Assembly (NCBI RefSeq): GCF_023284045.1
Contig: NZ_JAKIKQ010000001.1
Location: forward strand, 186,001-250,000
DNA from: Shewanella kaireitica
Lineage (GTDB): Bacteria > Pseudomonadota > Gammaproteobacteria > Enterobacterales > Shewanellaceae
Length of the DNA: 64,000 nt
Direction: 5' to 3'
The position numbers were made by a program, and so were the translations under genes. Positions 44,011 through 53,520 of this stretch are shown here, one piece after another. Position 1 is the first letter of the stretch; each line of letters starts with the position of its first letter. Below the pieces are notes generated by a model. That model had not been told where the DNA came from, did no database searches, and was given only the letters and a program-made list of their open reading frames with translations.

Positions 44011-44301
44011 TTAAGAGAAGCCACTGCCGTTGACGTGCATGATACAAAATGTCCACACCACAAATGCCAAACAGCAATGTATTAGCGCATAGAAGGATTG
44101 ATCAAGCCGGCCCATATTTCTTGCATCCCAAATAAGCACTAAATGCAGTAACACAACAAGTGGGAACAGTGCCAATAGCGGGTAAAGGCTAAAGCTACTG
44201 GCATCGCCAAATACTAAGCGGCTGATGAGCGCCCATACAACCATACCACCAGTGATGATTGGCGGAGCTGCAACGCGGTATTGTTCAGGGTACGGAAACA
44301 T
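44011..44301 (-). CDS. Small hypothetical membrane protein
   Basis: A 96-residue protein with three predicted TM helices (about 15-33, 38-60 and 72-90) and the segment VLIWDARNMGRLDQSFYALIH between helices two and three. No family recognised. AAAGGA lies 14-19 bases before ATG 44301, so the start is not certain. It is 28 bp after the methyltransferase gene on the same strand, so the three minus-strand genes here (44011-45254) probably form one operon. Confidence 0.65.
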   Translation of the reverse strand: MFPYPEQYRVAAPPIITGGMVVWALISRLVFGDASSFSLYPLLALFPLVVLLHLVLIWDARNMGRLDQSFYALIHCCLAFVVWTFCIMHVNGSGFS

Positions 44302-44329
44302 AATTATGCTATTAATCCTTTAGCCGTTT

Positions 44330-44869
44330 TCACAATGGTTTTTGAGCAATGATTTGTGCTTTGTAGCTTGCGCTAGTTAATTCGCCTAGCAGACCTTCAG
44401 AGTAATGTAGGCAGCGCCAGTTAGCAAATAAAGCTTTTAACTCAGTCTCTTTTAATAGGAAGTTTGGGTTGCGCGGCCGACCAATGGTCGCTTGTTGGCG
44501 AGTAAAGGTCTCATAAATAATCAGTCCGCCAGGTTTAATAGCATCGATTATTTGTGGAAATAGTGGCCTATGTAAGTAGTTGAATACTATAACTGCATCA
44601 TAGGAGTTAGACGGCAGTGTCGGTGGGTTCTCTGTTTCGAGATCCCATTCAAGCAGTTTTACTCTGTCGTCAGTTTGGTTAGGCTCAAGCTGGCTTAAGT
44701 CCCGATCAAGAAACGTAACATGGCAACTATGTTCTAAGAACCAGTTGCCATTCCGTCCTGTACCACAGGCTAGATCTAATACAGTACTGTTTGGAGGTAG
44801 CAAGGTTTGTAACGCGGGGAAGCCACTGATCAGCGCCGCGGCTTTAGCCTTTAACTTCTTTTCTGCCAT
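44330..44869 (-). CDS. Class I SAM-dependent methyltransferase, TehB-like
   Basis: A 179-residue protein with motif I VLDLACGTGRNGNWFLEH (residues about 30-47), acidic end FLDRDLS, and YDAVIVFNYLHRPLFPQI followed by IKPGGLIIYETFTR. This ordering is found in TehB/UbiE-like small-molecule methyltransferases; YETFTxxQ is frequent in tellurite-resistance-like proteins. Substrate is unknown. Its start overlaps the upstream membrane-protein gene by 26 bp. Confidence 0.83.
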   Translation of the reverse strand: MAEKKLKAKAAALISGFPALQTLLPPNSTVLDLACGTGRNGNWFLEHSCHVTFLDRDLSQLEPNQTDDRVKLLEWDLETENPPTLPSNSYDAVIVFNYLHRPLFPQIIDAIKPGGLIIYETFTRQQATIGRPRNPNFLLKETELKALFANWRCLHYSEGLLGELTSASYKAQIIAQKPL

Positions 44870-45254
44870 CTATTCTGCGTCCATGTACGATTGAAAAGTG
44901 TCTTAGGCCTGCTGGCCCATGAGAGACTATCACCGACAGTAACACAATCGTAATCAGCAGTTCAGGTTTATAGTTTGCTAAAGGAATAAATAGCGCAAGT
45001 AGGCCTAACTTCACGAGAGTTAACACGCCTTTTAGTTGAATCAACCAGCGCCAATCTCTGACCACTTCCCAGAGCATCATTGCTGCGCCTGTGCTCATAG
45101 CCATAATCCAATAGATCTGCCATTGATCTTTAGGGACATGCATTAAAATGCCGCCGCCAGCACCAGTAATACCTAATATATGCAAAGCACGCAAACTGGT
45201 TTTTGAGAAGCGTTGGATCCAAAATTGCTTTTCGCTGAGCTCTTTTCTAGCCAT
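44844..45254 (-). CDS. Hypothetical membrane protein
   Basis: About 136 residues with four predicted TM helices (RALHILGITGAGGGILM, IYWIMAMSTGAAMMLWEV, LTLVKLGLLALFIPLA, LLITIVLLSVIVSHG) and an HxxxHG-like C terminus (LRHFSIVHGRR). The start is uncertain: ATG 45254 (MARKELSEKQF) is preferred as a charged cytoplasmic N terminus; ATG 45269 and 45329 are in frame. No family recognised. Overlaps the methyltransferase gene by 26 bp, suggesting co-translation. Confidence 0.65.
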   Translation of the reverse strand: MARKELSEKQFWIQRFSKTSLRALHILGITGAGGGILMHVPKDQWQIYWIMAMSTGAAMMLWEVVRDWRWLIQLKGVLTLVKLGLLALFIPLANYKPELLITIVLLSVIVSHGPAGLRHFSIVHGRRIDGRKEVKG

Positions 45255-45438
45255 AGTAAAATGAATCATCCTATCAATTTGAGTAAAGCTTATCAGTAAT
45301 TGTGGCAAAGGTAAGCGGAGATTGATCACAGCTTGCTTATCTATCTTGAGAACGCAATTACAGTGTGCAAGACAAACTTATGAATATCACATAAACTTAC
45401 TTCCCATATTATCTACTTATTTTGGATAAGGTTCTGCA

Positions 45439-46428
45439 ATGAAAATCGGTTTTTTTAGCGCTAAGCATTACGATATGCAGCATTTTGACCGCACCAATAG
45501 CGCATTCGGTGCTGATATTGAATACTTTGATTACCGTCTATGTATGCAAACGGTGAAACTTGCAGCGGGCTTTGAAGTCATCTGCGCATTTGTGAATGAC
45601 TCTCTTTGTGAAGAGGTGTTAGTGGAGCTTGCTAAAGGCGGCACTAAGATTATAGCAATGCGCTGTGCAGGCTTTAATAACGTCGGCCTAGAAGCAGCAG
45701 AACGCTTGGGGATGAAAGTGGTTAACGTTCCAGCCTATTCGCCAGAGTCTGTCGCTGAGCATACCGTTGCGTTAATGCTGACGTTGAATCGTAAAATTCA
45801 TAAAGCCTATCAACGTACCCGAGATGCTAACTTCTCACTTGAAGGGTTAGTGGGCTTTAATATGCACGGCCGCACAGTGGGCGTAATTGGTACGGGTAAA
45901 ATTGGTTTAGCCACCATTAAAGTGTTGCAAGGGTTTGGTTGTAAGGTGATTGCGCATGACCCTTACCCAAGCCAAGCGGTAATCGATTTAGGTGTTGAGT
46001 ATGTCTCTCTTGAAGATATGTACCCTGTTTGTGACGTGATCAGCCTGCATTGCCCATTGACCGCGGATAACCATCACCTATTGAGTGAAAAGAGTTTTAC
46101 TAAGATGAAGCCTGGCGTGATGGTGATTAACACTAGCCGTGGTGGTCTGTTGAATGCCCTTGATGCGATGGAAGCCCTTAAAACTGGGCAATTAGGCTCT
46201 TTAGGGCTTGACGTATATGAGAATGAAAAAGAGCTGTTTTTTGAAGATAAATCGAGTGAAATCATTCAAGACGATGTGTTTAGACGTTTATCAGCCTGTC
46301 ATAACGTTATCTTCACTGGCCACCAAGCTTTCTTAACAGAAGAGGCGCTTGGAGCAATAGCGGCGACGACTTTGACTAATGTGCAGCAACTACTGGCTGG
46401 AGAAAAGTGTCCTAACGAACTTTACTAG
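45439..46428 (+). CDS. ldhA: Fermentative D-lactate dehydrogenase
   Basis: A 329-residue NAD-dependent 2-hydroxyacid dehydrogenase reducing pyruvate to D-lactate. Sequence follows E. coli LdhA throughout: MKIGFFSAKHYD, MRCAGFNNVGLEAA, VGVIGTGKIGLATIK (NAD site), NTSRGGLLNALDAMEALK (catalytic Arg region), ENEKELFFEDKSSEIIQDDV and FTGHQAFLTEEA (catalytic His). The upstream dyad TTATG/CATAA (45378-45394) is a possible site for a global regulator. Single gene with a moderate terminator at 46454-46492. Confidence 0.95.
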   Translation: MKIGFFSAKHYDMQHFDRTNSAFGADIEYFDYRLCMQTVKLAAGFEVICAFVNDSLCEEVLVELAKGGTKIIAMRCAGFNNVGLEAAERLGMKVVNVPAYSPESVAEHTVALMLTLNRKIHKAYQRTRDANFSLEGLVGFNMHGRTVGVIGTGKIGLATIKVLQGFGCKVIAHDPYPSQAVIDLGVEYVSLEDMYPVCDVISLHCPLTADNHHLLSEKSFTKMKPGVMVINTSRGGLLNALDAMEALKTGQLGSLGLDVYENEKELFFEDKSSEIIQDDVFRRLSACHNVIFTGHQAFLTEEALGAIAATTLTNVQQLLAGEKCPNELY

Positions 46429-46453
46429 CATGTAATCTCCATTAGTAGTGAAA

Positions 46454-46492
46454 GAAGCAGGTGCAGCGGGTAACGCGGTATCTGCTTTTTTG
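46454..46492 (+). terminator. Terminator after ldhA
   Basis: AAGCAG (46455-46460) pairs with CTGCTT (46482-46487) around an inner structured loop, then a T run. Confidence 0.6.
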
Positions 46493-46621
46493 TGGCTAAA
46501 AATCGCTGACTGCTTTAGGCTAGAGCCTGATATTTATCTGAAACATGCTATTTACTTGATGTAATATCTTGCTAGGTTTAACTAATCAGCGTCTACGACT
46601 GACTCTAAGGAAAGAAAGCCG

Positions 46622-47359
46622 ATGGTCATCACCCAAGAAACCCATGATATTTCAACTGCCACCGGTACGATGCGTACCTATCTTTATCGCCCAGATAGCG
46701 AAGGTCAGTTTGCAACCATCATCTTTTATTCAGAAATATTTCAGCAAACCGCACCGATTGCCCGCACCGCTGCATTACTTGCAGGACATGGTTTTGTGGT
46801 ATTAGTGCCGGAAGTATTTCACGAGCTTAACCCGATTGGTACTGTGTTAGCTTATGACGATGACGGCAAAGATAAAGGCAATGCTGATAAGTTCACTAAG
46901 CCGTTAGAACATCATGATAGTGATACAGAAGCTTTGGTTGATTTCGCTCGTAGCTTGAGCTTTTGTACGAGTCAGGTTGGCAGTATGGGAGTGTGTATTG
47001 GCGGGCATCTGGCATATCGAGCTGCGTTAAACCCTGACATTCTTGGTGCATTCTGCTTATACCCAACTGATATCCATTCCAATACGCTACCTTGTGAAAA
47101 AGATAATGATTCACTGCCTCGTACTGGCGATATATCTGGCGAGTTGGTTATGGTGTTTGGCAAGCAAGATCCGCATGTTTCTAGTGAAGGCCGTAAACTT
47201 ATCTATGCCAAACTAGAGGCGACTGAGCGCAACTTTAGTTGGCATGAGGTGAATGCCCAGCATGCCTTTATGCGTGATGAAGGTGACCGTTATGATGCGG
47301 CAATTGCATTGCAGATTTATCTACAAGCGGTAGCATTTTTTCAGCGTACTTTGAAATAG
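46622..47359 (+). CDS. Dienelactone hydrolase family protein
   Basis: A 245-residue alpha/beta-hydrolase. The nucleophile is Cys in GVCIGGHLA, with Asp in FGKQDPHVS and His in NAQHAFMRDEG, the Cys-Asp-His triad of dienelactone hydrolases. The start IITQETHDISTATGTMRTYLYRP is typical. Cytoplasmic. No aromatic-degradation gene lies nearby, so the physiological ester or lactone is unknown. GGAAAG at 46609-46614 precedes ATG 46622. Confidence 0.88.
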   Translation: MVITQETHDISTATGTMRTYLYRPDSEGQFATIIFYSEIFQQTAPIARTAALLAGHGFVVLVPEVFHELNPIGTVLAYDDDGKDKGNADKFTKPLEHHDSDTEALVDFARSLSFCTSQVGSMGVCIGGHLAYRAALNPDILGAFCLYPTDIHSNTLPCEKDNDSLPRTGDISGELVMVFGKQDPHVSSEGRKLIYAKLEATERNFSWHEVNAQHAFMRDEGDRYDAAIALQIYLQAVAFFQRTLK

Positions 47360-47379
47360 TTTGCAGAAAGGGTAGCGAT

Positions 47380-47410
47380 AAAAAAGGGCGATATTTGTCG
47401 CCCTTTTTTA
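47380..47410 (+). terminator. Rho-independent terminator after dienelactone hydrolase gene
   Basis: AAAAAGGGCGA (47381-47391) pairs with TCGCCCTTTTT (47398-47408). Confidence 0.92.
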
Positions 47411-47426
47411 TTTTTAGCAAGGATTC

Positions 47427-47808
47427 ATACCAATTGCATTAAGTATTTGACCATTTCAGAGCCCTCAGCCTTTTCAATGCAAAGCAGAAGTGGAAAGACT
47501 GAAGGGCTCACGTAGTGCGGCTGAGGTTAAACAAATTGGCAAAACGCTGTATGCTTCGCTATGGGATTTGGATATACGACTAAATGGTCTATTTTGTTCC
47601 ATAAAAAATAAGACATTCCGGCCCTCCTTGGCGGTCAGATTTAGGAGGTACGAGACCAAGGATGGTCGAAGGTAGAATAATGCAGGAGCAATTATCGAGA
47701 GCGAAGCAGGATGCCAGAGCCGAGAATAACTATTAACTCAAATCCCACTACTTGCCTACAACGTTTTGAATTCCCGCTGAATGGTCAAACTTTTAATGCA
47801 ATTGGTAT
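47427..47808. mobile_element. 382-bp MITE-like element with about 30-bp terminal inverted repeats
   Basis: ATACCAATTGCATTAA (47427-47442) is exactly inverted at 47793-47808. The match continues inward: TTTGACCATTTCAG (47446-47459) against CTGAATGGTCAAA (47777-47789), with one extra base and a 3-base mismatch. There is no transposase; the 61-codon frame inside (47490-47675) has no ribosome binding site. I recall similar intergenic repeats in Shewanella genomes. The right end stops 2 bp from the DUF3332 stop codon. Confidence 0.8.
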
Positions 47809-47810
47809 CA

Positions 47811-48335
47811 TTAGCTTTGCTGATATTTTACCAGTTCATCTAAATCTACTCGTGCGATAAAAGTATCATCTAAGTAAAAATCCACATGCTTATCTTGCTT
47901 GAGGCCTGACATCAATTGCTGGCTGCCATCTTCATAGGTGAGCACCATCAGCAATGTATTCTCATCTTTTGCTTCAATGGTCGCCTGGGTCAGTTTAACC
48001 TCAGGAAGCGGTGCTTTCGTTAGATCATCGTTTAAGTGTTGATTGACTTTGAATATTGCCTCTACTGGCATATCGACAACAGCAGGAGAGCGGCCTGTTA
48101 CTGGGTTTGTTCCTGTCCAGAATTCAATGCTATTAACAATAAACAGGTCTGCTGTTGCTGCGAGCCCATAGACTGGGCTCATTAAAACAAATAAACCAGC
48201 ACGGCCGTAGCGATTATCGACGGCACTTAAGTTACCTTTGGTGACCATCGCACTCAGCCCCATTTGCCCCATACAGCCCGTCAATTGACTTGTCAGTAAT
48301 CCTGTTAGTACTAGCGTAGATATTTTCTTTTTCAT
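47811..48335 (-). CDS. DUF3332 family lipoprotein
   Basis: A 174-residue protein with lipoprotein signal MKKKISTLVLTGLLTSQ and lipobox LTGC (Cys21). Conserved family region NRYGRAGLFVLMSPVYGLAATADLFIVNSIEFWTGTNP follows, then a beta-rich C terminus. Next to the Cys is Met, giving probable outer-membrane location. Function unknown. Its stop codon is 2 bp from the repeat element, so transcription reads into the element, which may provide its 3' end. Confidence 0.85.
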   Translation of the reverse strand: MKKKISTLVLTGLLTSQLTGCMGQMGLSAMVTKGNLSAVDNRYGRAGLFVLMSPVYGLAATADLFIVNSIEFWTGTNPVTGRSPAVVDMPVEAIFKVNQHLNDDLTKAPLPEVKLTQATIEAKDENTLLMVLTYEDGSQQLMSGLKQDKHVDFYLDDTFIARVDLDELVKYQQS

Positions 48336-48642
48336 AGGTAGATTCTAGTTTTTAGATCATTTAAGCAGGAAGCTGATTGTAAGTATTAGCGCAAAATGAA
48401 TTGCGATCGGCTTCTCATTATTAGGTTGATATTTTGCTGGGTAAGTTATCTATTTGTGCTGCTATGATAATGATTCTGGGTACTTTGGGATTAGTAGCTG
48501 AGCAATGACTTTATTAGTAAGGATAGTGTTACGTGCTAGTAGGTGAGGAATTGGCTTTATAAGGGCAACTTTGACTGTTTTCATCCCATTCAATTGTTAT
48601 TCAATTTAACGCATAATAGCTACCGCTATTACTGGAGAGCAC
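48336..48642. other. Divergent promoter region
   Basis: About 307 bp between the DUF3332 lipoprotein and the spermidine-synthase-like gene. I see no operator or gene in it. Confidence 0.35.
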
Positions 48643-49386
48643 ATGTCAGAACACCAAGTATTACATCAAACTGAAGATCAATACGGACCACTCATCGTAT
48701 TAGACGATAAAGAGAGCAGGATTTTAGCTTTCGCTGAGCATGATGAGCAAAGCAAGCTACTTAAAGCGGCGCCGCATATCCCGCAGCACACCTATGTACA
48801 AGCGATGTTACTGGTATTGCTCTATAGCCAACCAAAAAGTGCCATAGTACTTGGGTTAGGCGGAGGCGGGCTTATCCATGCTCTGCGTCATTTCGACGCA
48901 GGTATTAAGTTGACCGCGGTCGAGCTGAGAGCTGATGTGATTGAAATTGCCAAACGCTATTTCCAGTTACCCCTTAGCAAGAAACTTAAGCTGATTAACC
49001 AAGATGCGACTCAGTTTTTGGCTACGGGTGAGCATAAGCGGGTTGATATCATTTTTACCGATATCTATAGCGCCGAAGGTGTCGATGCCGCGCAGGTATC
49101 AGAAGCATTTATCGCCCAGTGTGCAGCGCTAATAAAAGCCGATGGTTACTTGGTACTTAACTGCTGGAAAGAGCACAGCAAAAATCGAGAACTATTAGCC
49201 TATCTGGAACAATACTTTGTTGAAGTGCGAGCTTGCCTCACTGGCAGCGCTAACTGGGTGGTGATTGCGGGTAAAGCTAAGCGAGATATCAGTGCTAGTG
49301 GACTTAAGCAACAAGCACAAGTCTTGTCACAAAAGCTTGATTTTCAGTTGGGGCGTTCTCTCAATCGATTTGATATTTGGGAGTAG
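48643..49386 (+). CDS. Spermidine-synthase-like methyltransferase-fold protein
   Basis: A 247-residue protein of the spermidine synthase superfamily. Glycine loop AIVLGLGGGGLIHALRHF (about 67-84), acidic VELRADVIEIAKRYF, and DIIFTDIYSAEGV, where the synthase family has the catalytic DxxD region. The N-terminal substrate domain is reduced. It lacks a clear putrescine site, so polyamine synthesis is not certain; many such orphans are of unknown activity. CTGGAGAG at 48631-48638 precedes ATG 48643. Confidence 0.82.
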   Translation: MSEHQVLHQTEDQYGPLIVLDDKESRILAFAEHDEQSKLLKAAPHIPQHTYVQAMLLVLLYSQPKSAIVLGLGGGGLIHALRHFDAGIKLTAVELRADVIEIAKRYFQLPLSKKLKLINQDATQFLATGEHKRVDIIFTDIYSAEGVDAAQVSEAFIAQCAALIKADGYLVLNCWKEHSKNRELLAYLEQYFVEVRACLTGSANWVVIAGKAKRDISASGLKQQAQVLSQKLDFQLGRSLNRFDIWE

Positions 49387-49725
49387 GTGAAGCCTCTTTG
49401 CTATTTAGAACAAGTAAATTAGAACAACAAAGTTTCCACCGCAGAAGTGGATGTTATTCGCTAATTTCTAACTCAATTTATACAAGACCACTCACAGCAA
49501 TATTAGCGCTGTCGGTGGTACCGCTTTTCATTTTACTCTCCATTCGGAAAAACAGATTAAGATAATAGCTTTTATCCGTTATATTAATTTCTCGTGCTGC
49601 TCTATTATTCTCACATCGGAAACGAACTGGCTTAAAGAGACTCATCATCACTCACCCTAGTTTGTTGAATTATAAAGACTCATCATCTTATTTTTTAATT
49701 TTTAATATTTAAAACGGAGCTTCAC
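49387..49725. other. ahpC upstream region
   Basis: About 340 bp. The 11-mer GACTCATCATC occurs at 49639-49649 and 49677-49687, 38 bp apart, and the second is within the near-palindrome ATAAAGA/TCTTAT. Either could be a regulator site (OxyR is the usual one for ahpC) but the OxyR consensus is not evident. Confidence 0.35.
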
Positions 49726-50295
49726 ATGACTCAATCAATTATCAACTCAACGATCAAGCCTTTTTCAGCAACTGCTTTTCATAAAGGTGATTTCCACCCC
49801 GTGACTGAGCAAGACCTATTAGGCAAGTGGTCAGTAGTCTTCTTCTACCCAGCTGACTTCACCTTTGTTTGTCCTACTGAACTAGGCGATATGGCTGACC
49901 ATTACGAGAAGCTACAATCTATGGGCGTTGAAGTTTACTCAGTATCAACTGATACTCACTTTACGCACAAAGCATGGCATGCAAGCTCTGATACTATTAA
50001 CAAAATTCAGTACCCAATGATTGGTGACCCAACTGGCGCAATCACTCGTAATTTCGGTGTGATGATTGAAGAAGACGGTCTAGCACTTCGCGGTACTTTC
50101 GTTATTAACCCAGAAGGTGAAATCAAAGTGGCTGAAGTACATGACCTAGGTATTGGTCGCAGTGCATCTGAATTGGTTCGTAAGATTCAAGCTGCTCAGT
50201 ATGTTGCTACTCACGATGGTGAAGTATGTCCAGCAGCATGGCAGCCAGGTGAAGAAACACTAGCACCATCAATTGACCTAGTAGGTAAGATTTAA
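49726..50295 (+). CDS. ahpC: Alkyl hydroperoxide reductase peroxiredoxin subunit
   Basis: A 189-residue typical 2-Cys peroxiredoxin. Peroxidatic C49 in [13 protein letters not shown], resolving C168 in GEVCPAAW. It reduces H2O2 and organic peroxides and is recycled by AhpF, encoded 423 bp downstream. ATG 49726 has ACGGAGC at 49713-49719. The intervening region holds a 12-bp stem-loop and a mobile repeat, so ahpC and ahpF may be separate or attenuated transcripts. Confidence 0.97.
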   Translation: MTQSIINSTIKPFSATAFHKGDFHPVTEQDLLGKWSVVFFYPADFTFVCPTELGDMADHYEKLQSMGVEVYSVSTDTHFTHKAWHASSDTINKIQYPMIGDPTGAITRNFGVMIEEDGLALRGTFVINPEGEIKVAEVHDLGIGRSASELVRKIQAAQYVATHDGEVCPAAWQPGEETLAPSIDLVGKI

Positions 50296-50377
50296 GCGAT
50301 AGATAAATGAAATCAGTGTGCTAGCGAGCCCCATCTCTTGTTATCACATTGATATTCATCTTCGAATTAAATCTCCA

Positions 50378-50416
50378 TTGTTCAGCTTAGCGCCCCCTGC
50401 AGTTTAAGCTGAACAA
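50378..50416 (+). terminator. Stem-loop after ahpC
   Basis: Perfect 12-bp stem TTGTTCAGCTTA (50378-50389) with TAAGCTGAACAA (50405-50416). It has no T run, so it may be an attenuator or 3'-stabilising structure. Confidence 0.6.
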
Positions 50417-50486
50417 CCCTTAATTACTAACCGTTAGTCGCTGCACCTTTTTATTTTCGATTCAGTTTTATTTTATTTCTTATATT

Positions 50487-50647
50487 TATACCCGTGCTAC
50501 CTGAAGATGCAGGGTTCAGTGGCATTGTGCCAGTCCACTTCGTTGTTGCACTAACTTAAAAGGGAATAACCATTTCCACATTAGTGCGCCTAGAATTGAA
50601 CGGGCACAATGCCTCTGAAGCGAGCATCTTCAAGTAAAACGGGTATA
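50487..50647. mobile_element. 161-bp inverted-repeat element between ahpC and ahpF
   Basis: TATACCCGT (50487-50495) is inverted as ACGGGTATA (50639-50647). The arms continue: TGAAGATGC against GCATCTTCA and GGCATTGTGCC against GGCACAATGCC, giving about 45-base imperfect arms. The whole unit can fold into one long hairpin. No coding capacity. It is a MITE-like unit that has inserted in the ahpC-ahpF spacer. A decayed end of the same family lies at 43961-43980. Confidence 0.8.
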
Positions 50648-50718
50648 AGCGCAGGCTTACGACCACGGCTGTCTGTAAGTTGACCAACCAGCATTGCTTT
50701 ACCTTATTAGGAGTCATC

Positions 50719-52281
50719 ATGTTAGATGCAAACGTAAAAAATCAACTGAATACTTACCTGCAGAACCTCAAACAGCCAGTTGAGCTTGTTGTATCTGCCG
50801 ATGACAGTAAAAAAGCCCAAGAACTTAAATCACTTGCCAGCGATATTGACAGCTTATCGCCACTTATCTCTGTCACAGAAAAAGTGGGTAAACGCACGCC
50901 CTCAATGGCGGTGATAAACCCACAGCTTGGCAGTCAAATTACCTTCGCAGGTTTACCTATGGGCCATGAATTTACCTCTTTGGTATTGGCTTTACTGCAC
51001 AGCGGCGGACATCCAATCAAGCTCGATGCGGATGTGATTGAGCAGATCCGCGATCTTCCTGGTGAATATCAGTTTGAAACCTATGTATCGCTAAGCTGCC
51101 AAACCTGTCCTGAAGTTGTGCAAGCGCTCAATATGATGGCGGCAATTAACCCTAATATTACTAACGTGATGATTGATGGCTCTTTGTTCCAAGATGAAGT
51201 CAATGAGCGAAATGTGATGGCGGTTCCTTCGGTATTTCTTAACGGTGAGCAGTTCTCTATGGGGGCAATTAGTACTGTAGAGATCCTTAACAAACTAGAC
51301 GTTAATGCAGCCGGTCGGAAAGCTGAGCAACTTAATGAGAAAGAACCATTCGAAGTCTTAGTCGTCGGTGGCGGACCTGCTGGTGCGTCAGCAGCTATCT
51401 ACGCTGCTCGTAAAGGTCTACGCACAGGGATTGTTGCCGATAAATTTGGTGGGCAAGTGGCTGAAACCGTAGGCATTGAAAACTTTATCTCTGTTAAAGC
51501 GACTGAAGGCCCTAAGTTGGTGGCAAATCTTGAAGCACATGTTCACGAATATGATGTAGATATTATGGATAGTCAGCGCGCATTGAGCTTAAAGTCAGGT
51601 GAACTGTTTGAACTCACGCTGGAAAGCGGCGCGGTGCTGCGTAGTAAAACCATATTGTTAGCAACTGGTGCACGCTGGCGTGAAATGAACGTCCCTGGAG
51701 AACAAGAATACCGTGGTAGCGGCGTAGCATACTGCCCACATTGTGACGGCCCACTGTTCAAAGGTAAACGTGTGGCGGTCATCGGTGGTGGCAACTCAGG
51801 TATTGAGGCTGCAATTGACTTAGCCAATATCGTTGAGCATGTCACTGTACTGGAATTTGATAATTCCTTGCGCGCAGATGACGTTTTGCAGCGTAAAGCC
51901 AAATCAATGGGCAACATTGAAATCATCACTCAGGCAATGACCACTGAAGTAACCGGTGACGGCAAACGAGTTAACGGCCTTAACTACACCAATAGAGCTA
52001 CAGGCGAGTCACACCACGTTGAACTGGCTGGCATTTTTGTACAGATAGGTTTGGTGCCGAACTCTGAATGGTTGAAAGAGACAATTGATATGACGGCTAG
52101 AGGCGAGATAATTGTCGATGTTAAAGGTGAAACATCACTGCCAGGCGTATTTGCCGCAGGTGATGTGACCAACTCAGCTTATAAGCAAATTATCATTGCA
52201 ATGGGCAGTGGCGCTACCGCTTCACTGGGGGCGTTTGACTACCTTATTCGCCACAATGTTGATGAAGCGGTTGCAGCATAA
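50719..52281 (+). CDS. ahpF: Alkyl hydroperoxide reductase flavoprotein subunit
   Basis: A 520-residue protein from ATG 50719, with TTAGGAG at 50707-50713; the TTG at 50680 is not needed. N-terminal tandem thioredoxin-like domains (1-200) with redox pair SCQTCPE; FAD domain [24 protein letters not shown] domain [18 protein letters not shown] with catalytic pair [12 protein letters not shown]-binding [14 protein letters not shown]. It transfers electrons from NADH to AhpC. Length is normal. Partner ahpC lies upstream, separated by a repeat element. Confidence 0.96.
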   Translation: MLDANVKNQLNTYLQNLKQPVELVVSADDSKKAQELKSLASDIDSLSPLISVTEKVGKRTPSMAVINPQLGSQITFAGLPMGHEFTSLVLALLHSGGHPIKLDADVIEQIRDLPGEYQFETYVSLSCQTCPEVVQALNMMAAINPNITNVMIDGSLFQDEVNERNVMAVPSVFLNGEQFSMGAISTVEILNKLDVNAAGRKAEQLNEKEPFEVLVVGGGPAGASAAIYAARKGLRTGIVADKFGGQVAETVGIENFISVKATEGPKLVANLEAHVHEYDVDIMDSQRALSLKSGELFELTLESGAVLRSKTILLATGARWREMNVPGEQEYRGSGVAYCPHCDGPLFKGKRVAVIGGGNSGIEAAIDLANIVEHVTVLEFDNSLRADDVLQRKAKSMGNIEIITQAMTTEVTGDGKRVNGLNYTNRATGESHHVELAGIFVQIGLVPNSEWLKETIDMTARGEIIVDVKGETSLPGVFAAGDVTNSAYKQIIIAMGSGATASLGAFDYLIRHNVDEAVAA

Positions 52282-52321
52282 CGCTTAGTATTTTGTTTGC
52301 TCGACTTATTTATCTCGTAAG

Positions 52322-52341
52322 AGCCAGTGTTTACTGGCTTT
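52322..52341 (+). terminator. Rho-independent terminator of ahpF
   Basis: AGCCAGT, loop GTTT, ACTGGCT, then seven T bases. Confidence 0.9.
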
Positions 52342-52479
52342 TTTTATTGGAAAACTCAACTAACATTGAAGGAGTGAAATCGTTATCAATACTAGGGCGT
52401 TAGTCTGAACAGCAACCAATATAAACATCAGCTCAAAATTGAAACTCAAAAAATCCTTCAGACAGGGATCTTTTGGGCG

Positions 52480-53520
52480 ATGTATATGACGCTGTTTTTG
52501 GTGTTGGTAGTGATACTTAATACCTATTATTTTGCCCATGATATCTATGATCTCAAAGATATTCTACCTGAGCTAGCGCCAGTGACCTTGTTAGTTCTCA
52601 TAGGCTTTGCTGCAATTAAATTAAGGCATATCGATAGCGTAACCCCCAAGCAAAGCCAGCTCTTTTTAATGTTGCTTATTTTAGCTTGGTGTTATCTGCT
52701 GTATGGGCTGATTCAATTATCAAGCGAGCCTCTACCTGGCATAGAGTCTCTGGCTGATATTCTCGTGATGGTGTTCGTGTTTGCCTTGTTTCCCAATCGA
52801 CAGGTGATGTTACTCGGTATTTTACCCTTTCTATTGTTCTCCTGTTTTTATCGATTACACGAGTTTCCTGAATCCCCTGTATATCCACTAACAAAATTCG
52901 CCTGTGTATTGGCGATAATCATCTCTGGACAAAAAATTATTTCTGGCTGGTTTATTAAGGCTGTTATTCGTGATTTTGAAAAGCAGAAGCTGGTTAAACA
53001 ATTTAAACGTTTAGCACTCATCGATGGGCTTACTAACATTAGCAATCGCCGTCACTTTGATGAGATTTTGAGTCAAGAGATACGCGTTTCCGAAAGGAAT
53101 CATCATGCGCTAACGATTATCCTGATTGATATCGATTTCTTTAAACGACTTAATGATACGTTAGGGCATCAAACGGGTGATGAGTATTTGATCAAGGTGG
53201 CGGAAGTGATTAGTTCTGCGGTCAATCGTCCGCGGGATTTAGTCGCGCGTTATGGCGGCGAAGAGTTTGTTATCGCCCTGCCCAATACTAATCTTGACGG
53301 TGCAATTAGAGTCTCTGAAAAAGTCAAAGAGTTACTGCAACAAGCTGAGCTACTGCACCCATGCTCAGATGTATCGGAACAAGTGACATTATCTCAAGGT
53401 TTAGCACAATGGGAGCAAGGCATGAGTCAAGACCAGCTAATAAAGGCGGCTGATCGCATGTTGTATCGTGCTAAATCAGCCGGTCGAGATCGTTACTGTT
53501 TTGAAGGCAATGATGACTAA
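52480..53520 (+). CDS. Membrane-anchored diguanylate cyclase (GGDEF)
   Basis: A 346-residue protein with about five to six N-terminal TM helices (1-165) of no named sensor type and a C-terminal GGDEF domain. The active site is RYGGEEF, preceded at the standard distance by the RxxD inhibitory site (RPRD), so product inhibition is expected. It makes cyclic di-GMP. The ATG at 52480 falls within the first hydrophobic segment; the frame is open upstream to a TAG at about 52395 with a CTG and AGGG before it, so a non-ATG start adding about 24 residues (KHQLKIETQKILQTG) is possible. Last 4 bp overlap the convergent small gene. Confidence 0.9.
   Translation: MYMTLFLVLVVILNTYYFAHDIYDLKDILPELAPVTLLVLIGFAAIKLRHIDSVTPKQSQLFLMLLILAWCYLLYGLIQLSSEPLPGIESLADILVMVFVFALFPNRQVMLLGILPFLLFSCFYRLHEFPESPVYPLTKFACVLAIIISGQKIISGWFIKAVIRDFEKQKLVKQFKRLALIDGLTNISNRRHFDEILSQEIRVSERNHHALTIILIDIDFFKRLNDTLGHQTGDEYLIKVAEVISSAVNRPRDLVARYGGEEFVIALPNTNLDGAIRVSEKVKELLQQAELLHPCSDVSEQVTLSQGLAQWEQGMSQDQLIKAADRMLYRAKSAGRDRYCFEGNDD

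Noticed and set aside
45378..45394. TTATG/CATAA dyad before ldhA as a CRP/FNR site
   Set aside because: The half sites and 7-base spacer match neither TGTGA-N6-TCACA nor the FNR consensus well enough.
47490..47675. 61-codon frame inside the 382-bp repeat
   Set aside because: No ribosome binding site; it is part of a repeat element and the peptide is not a known protein.
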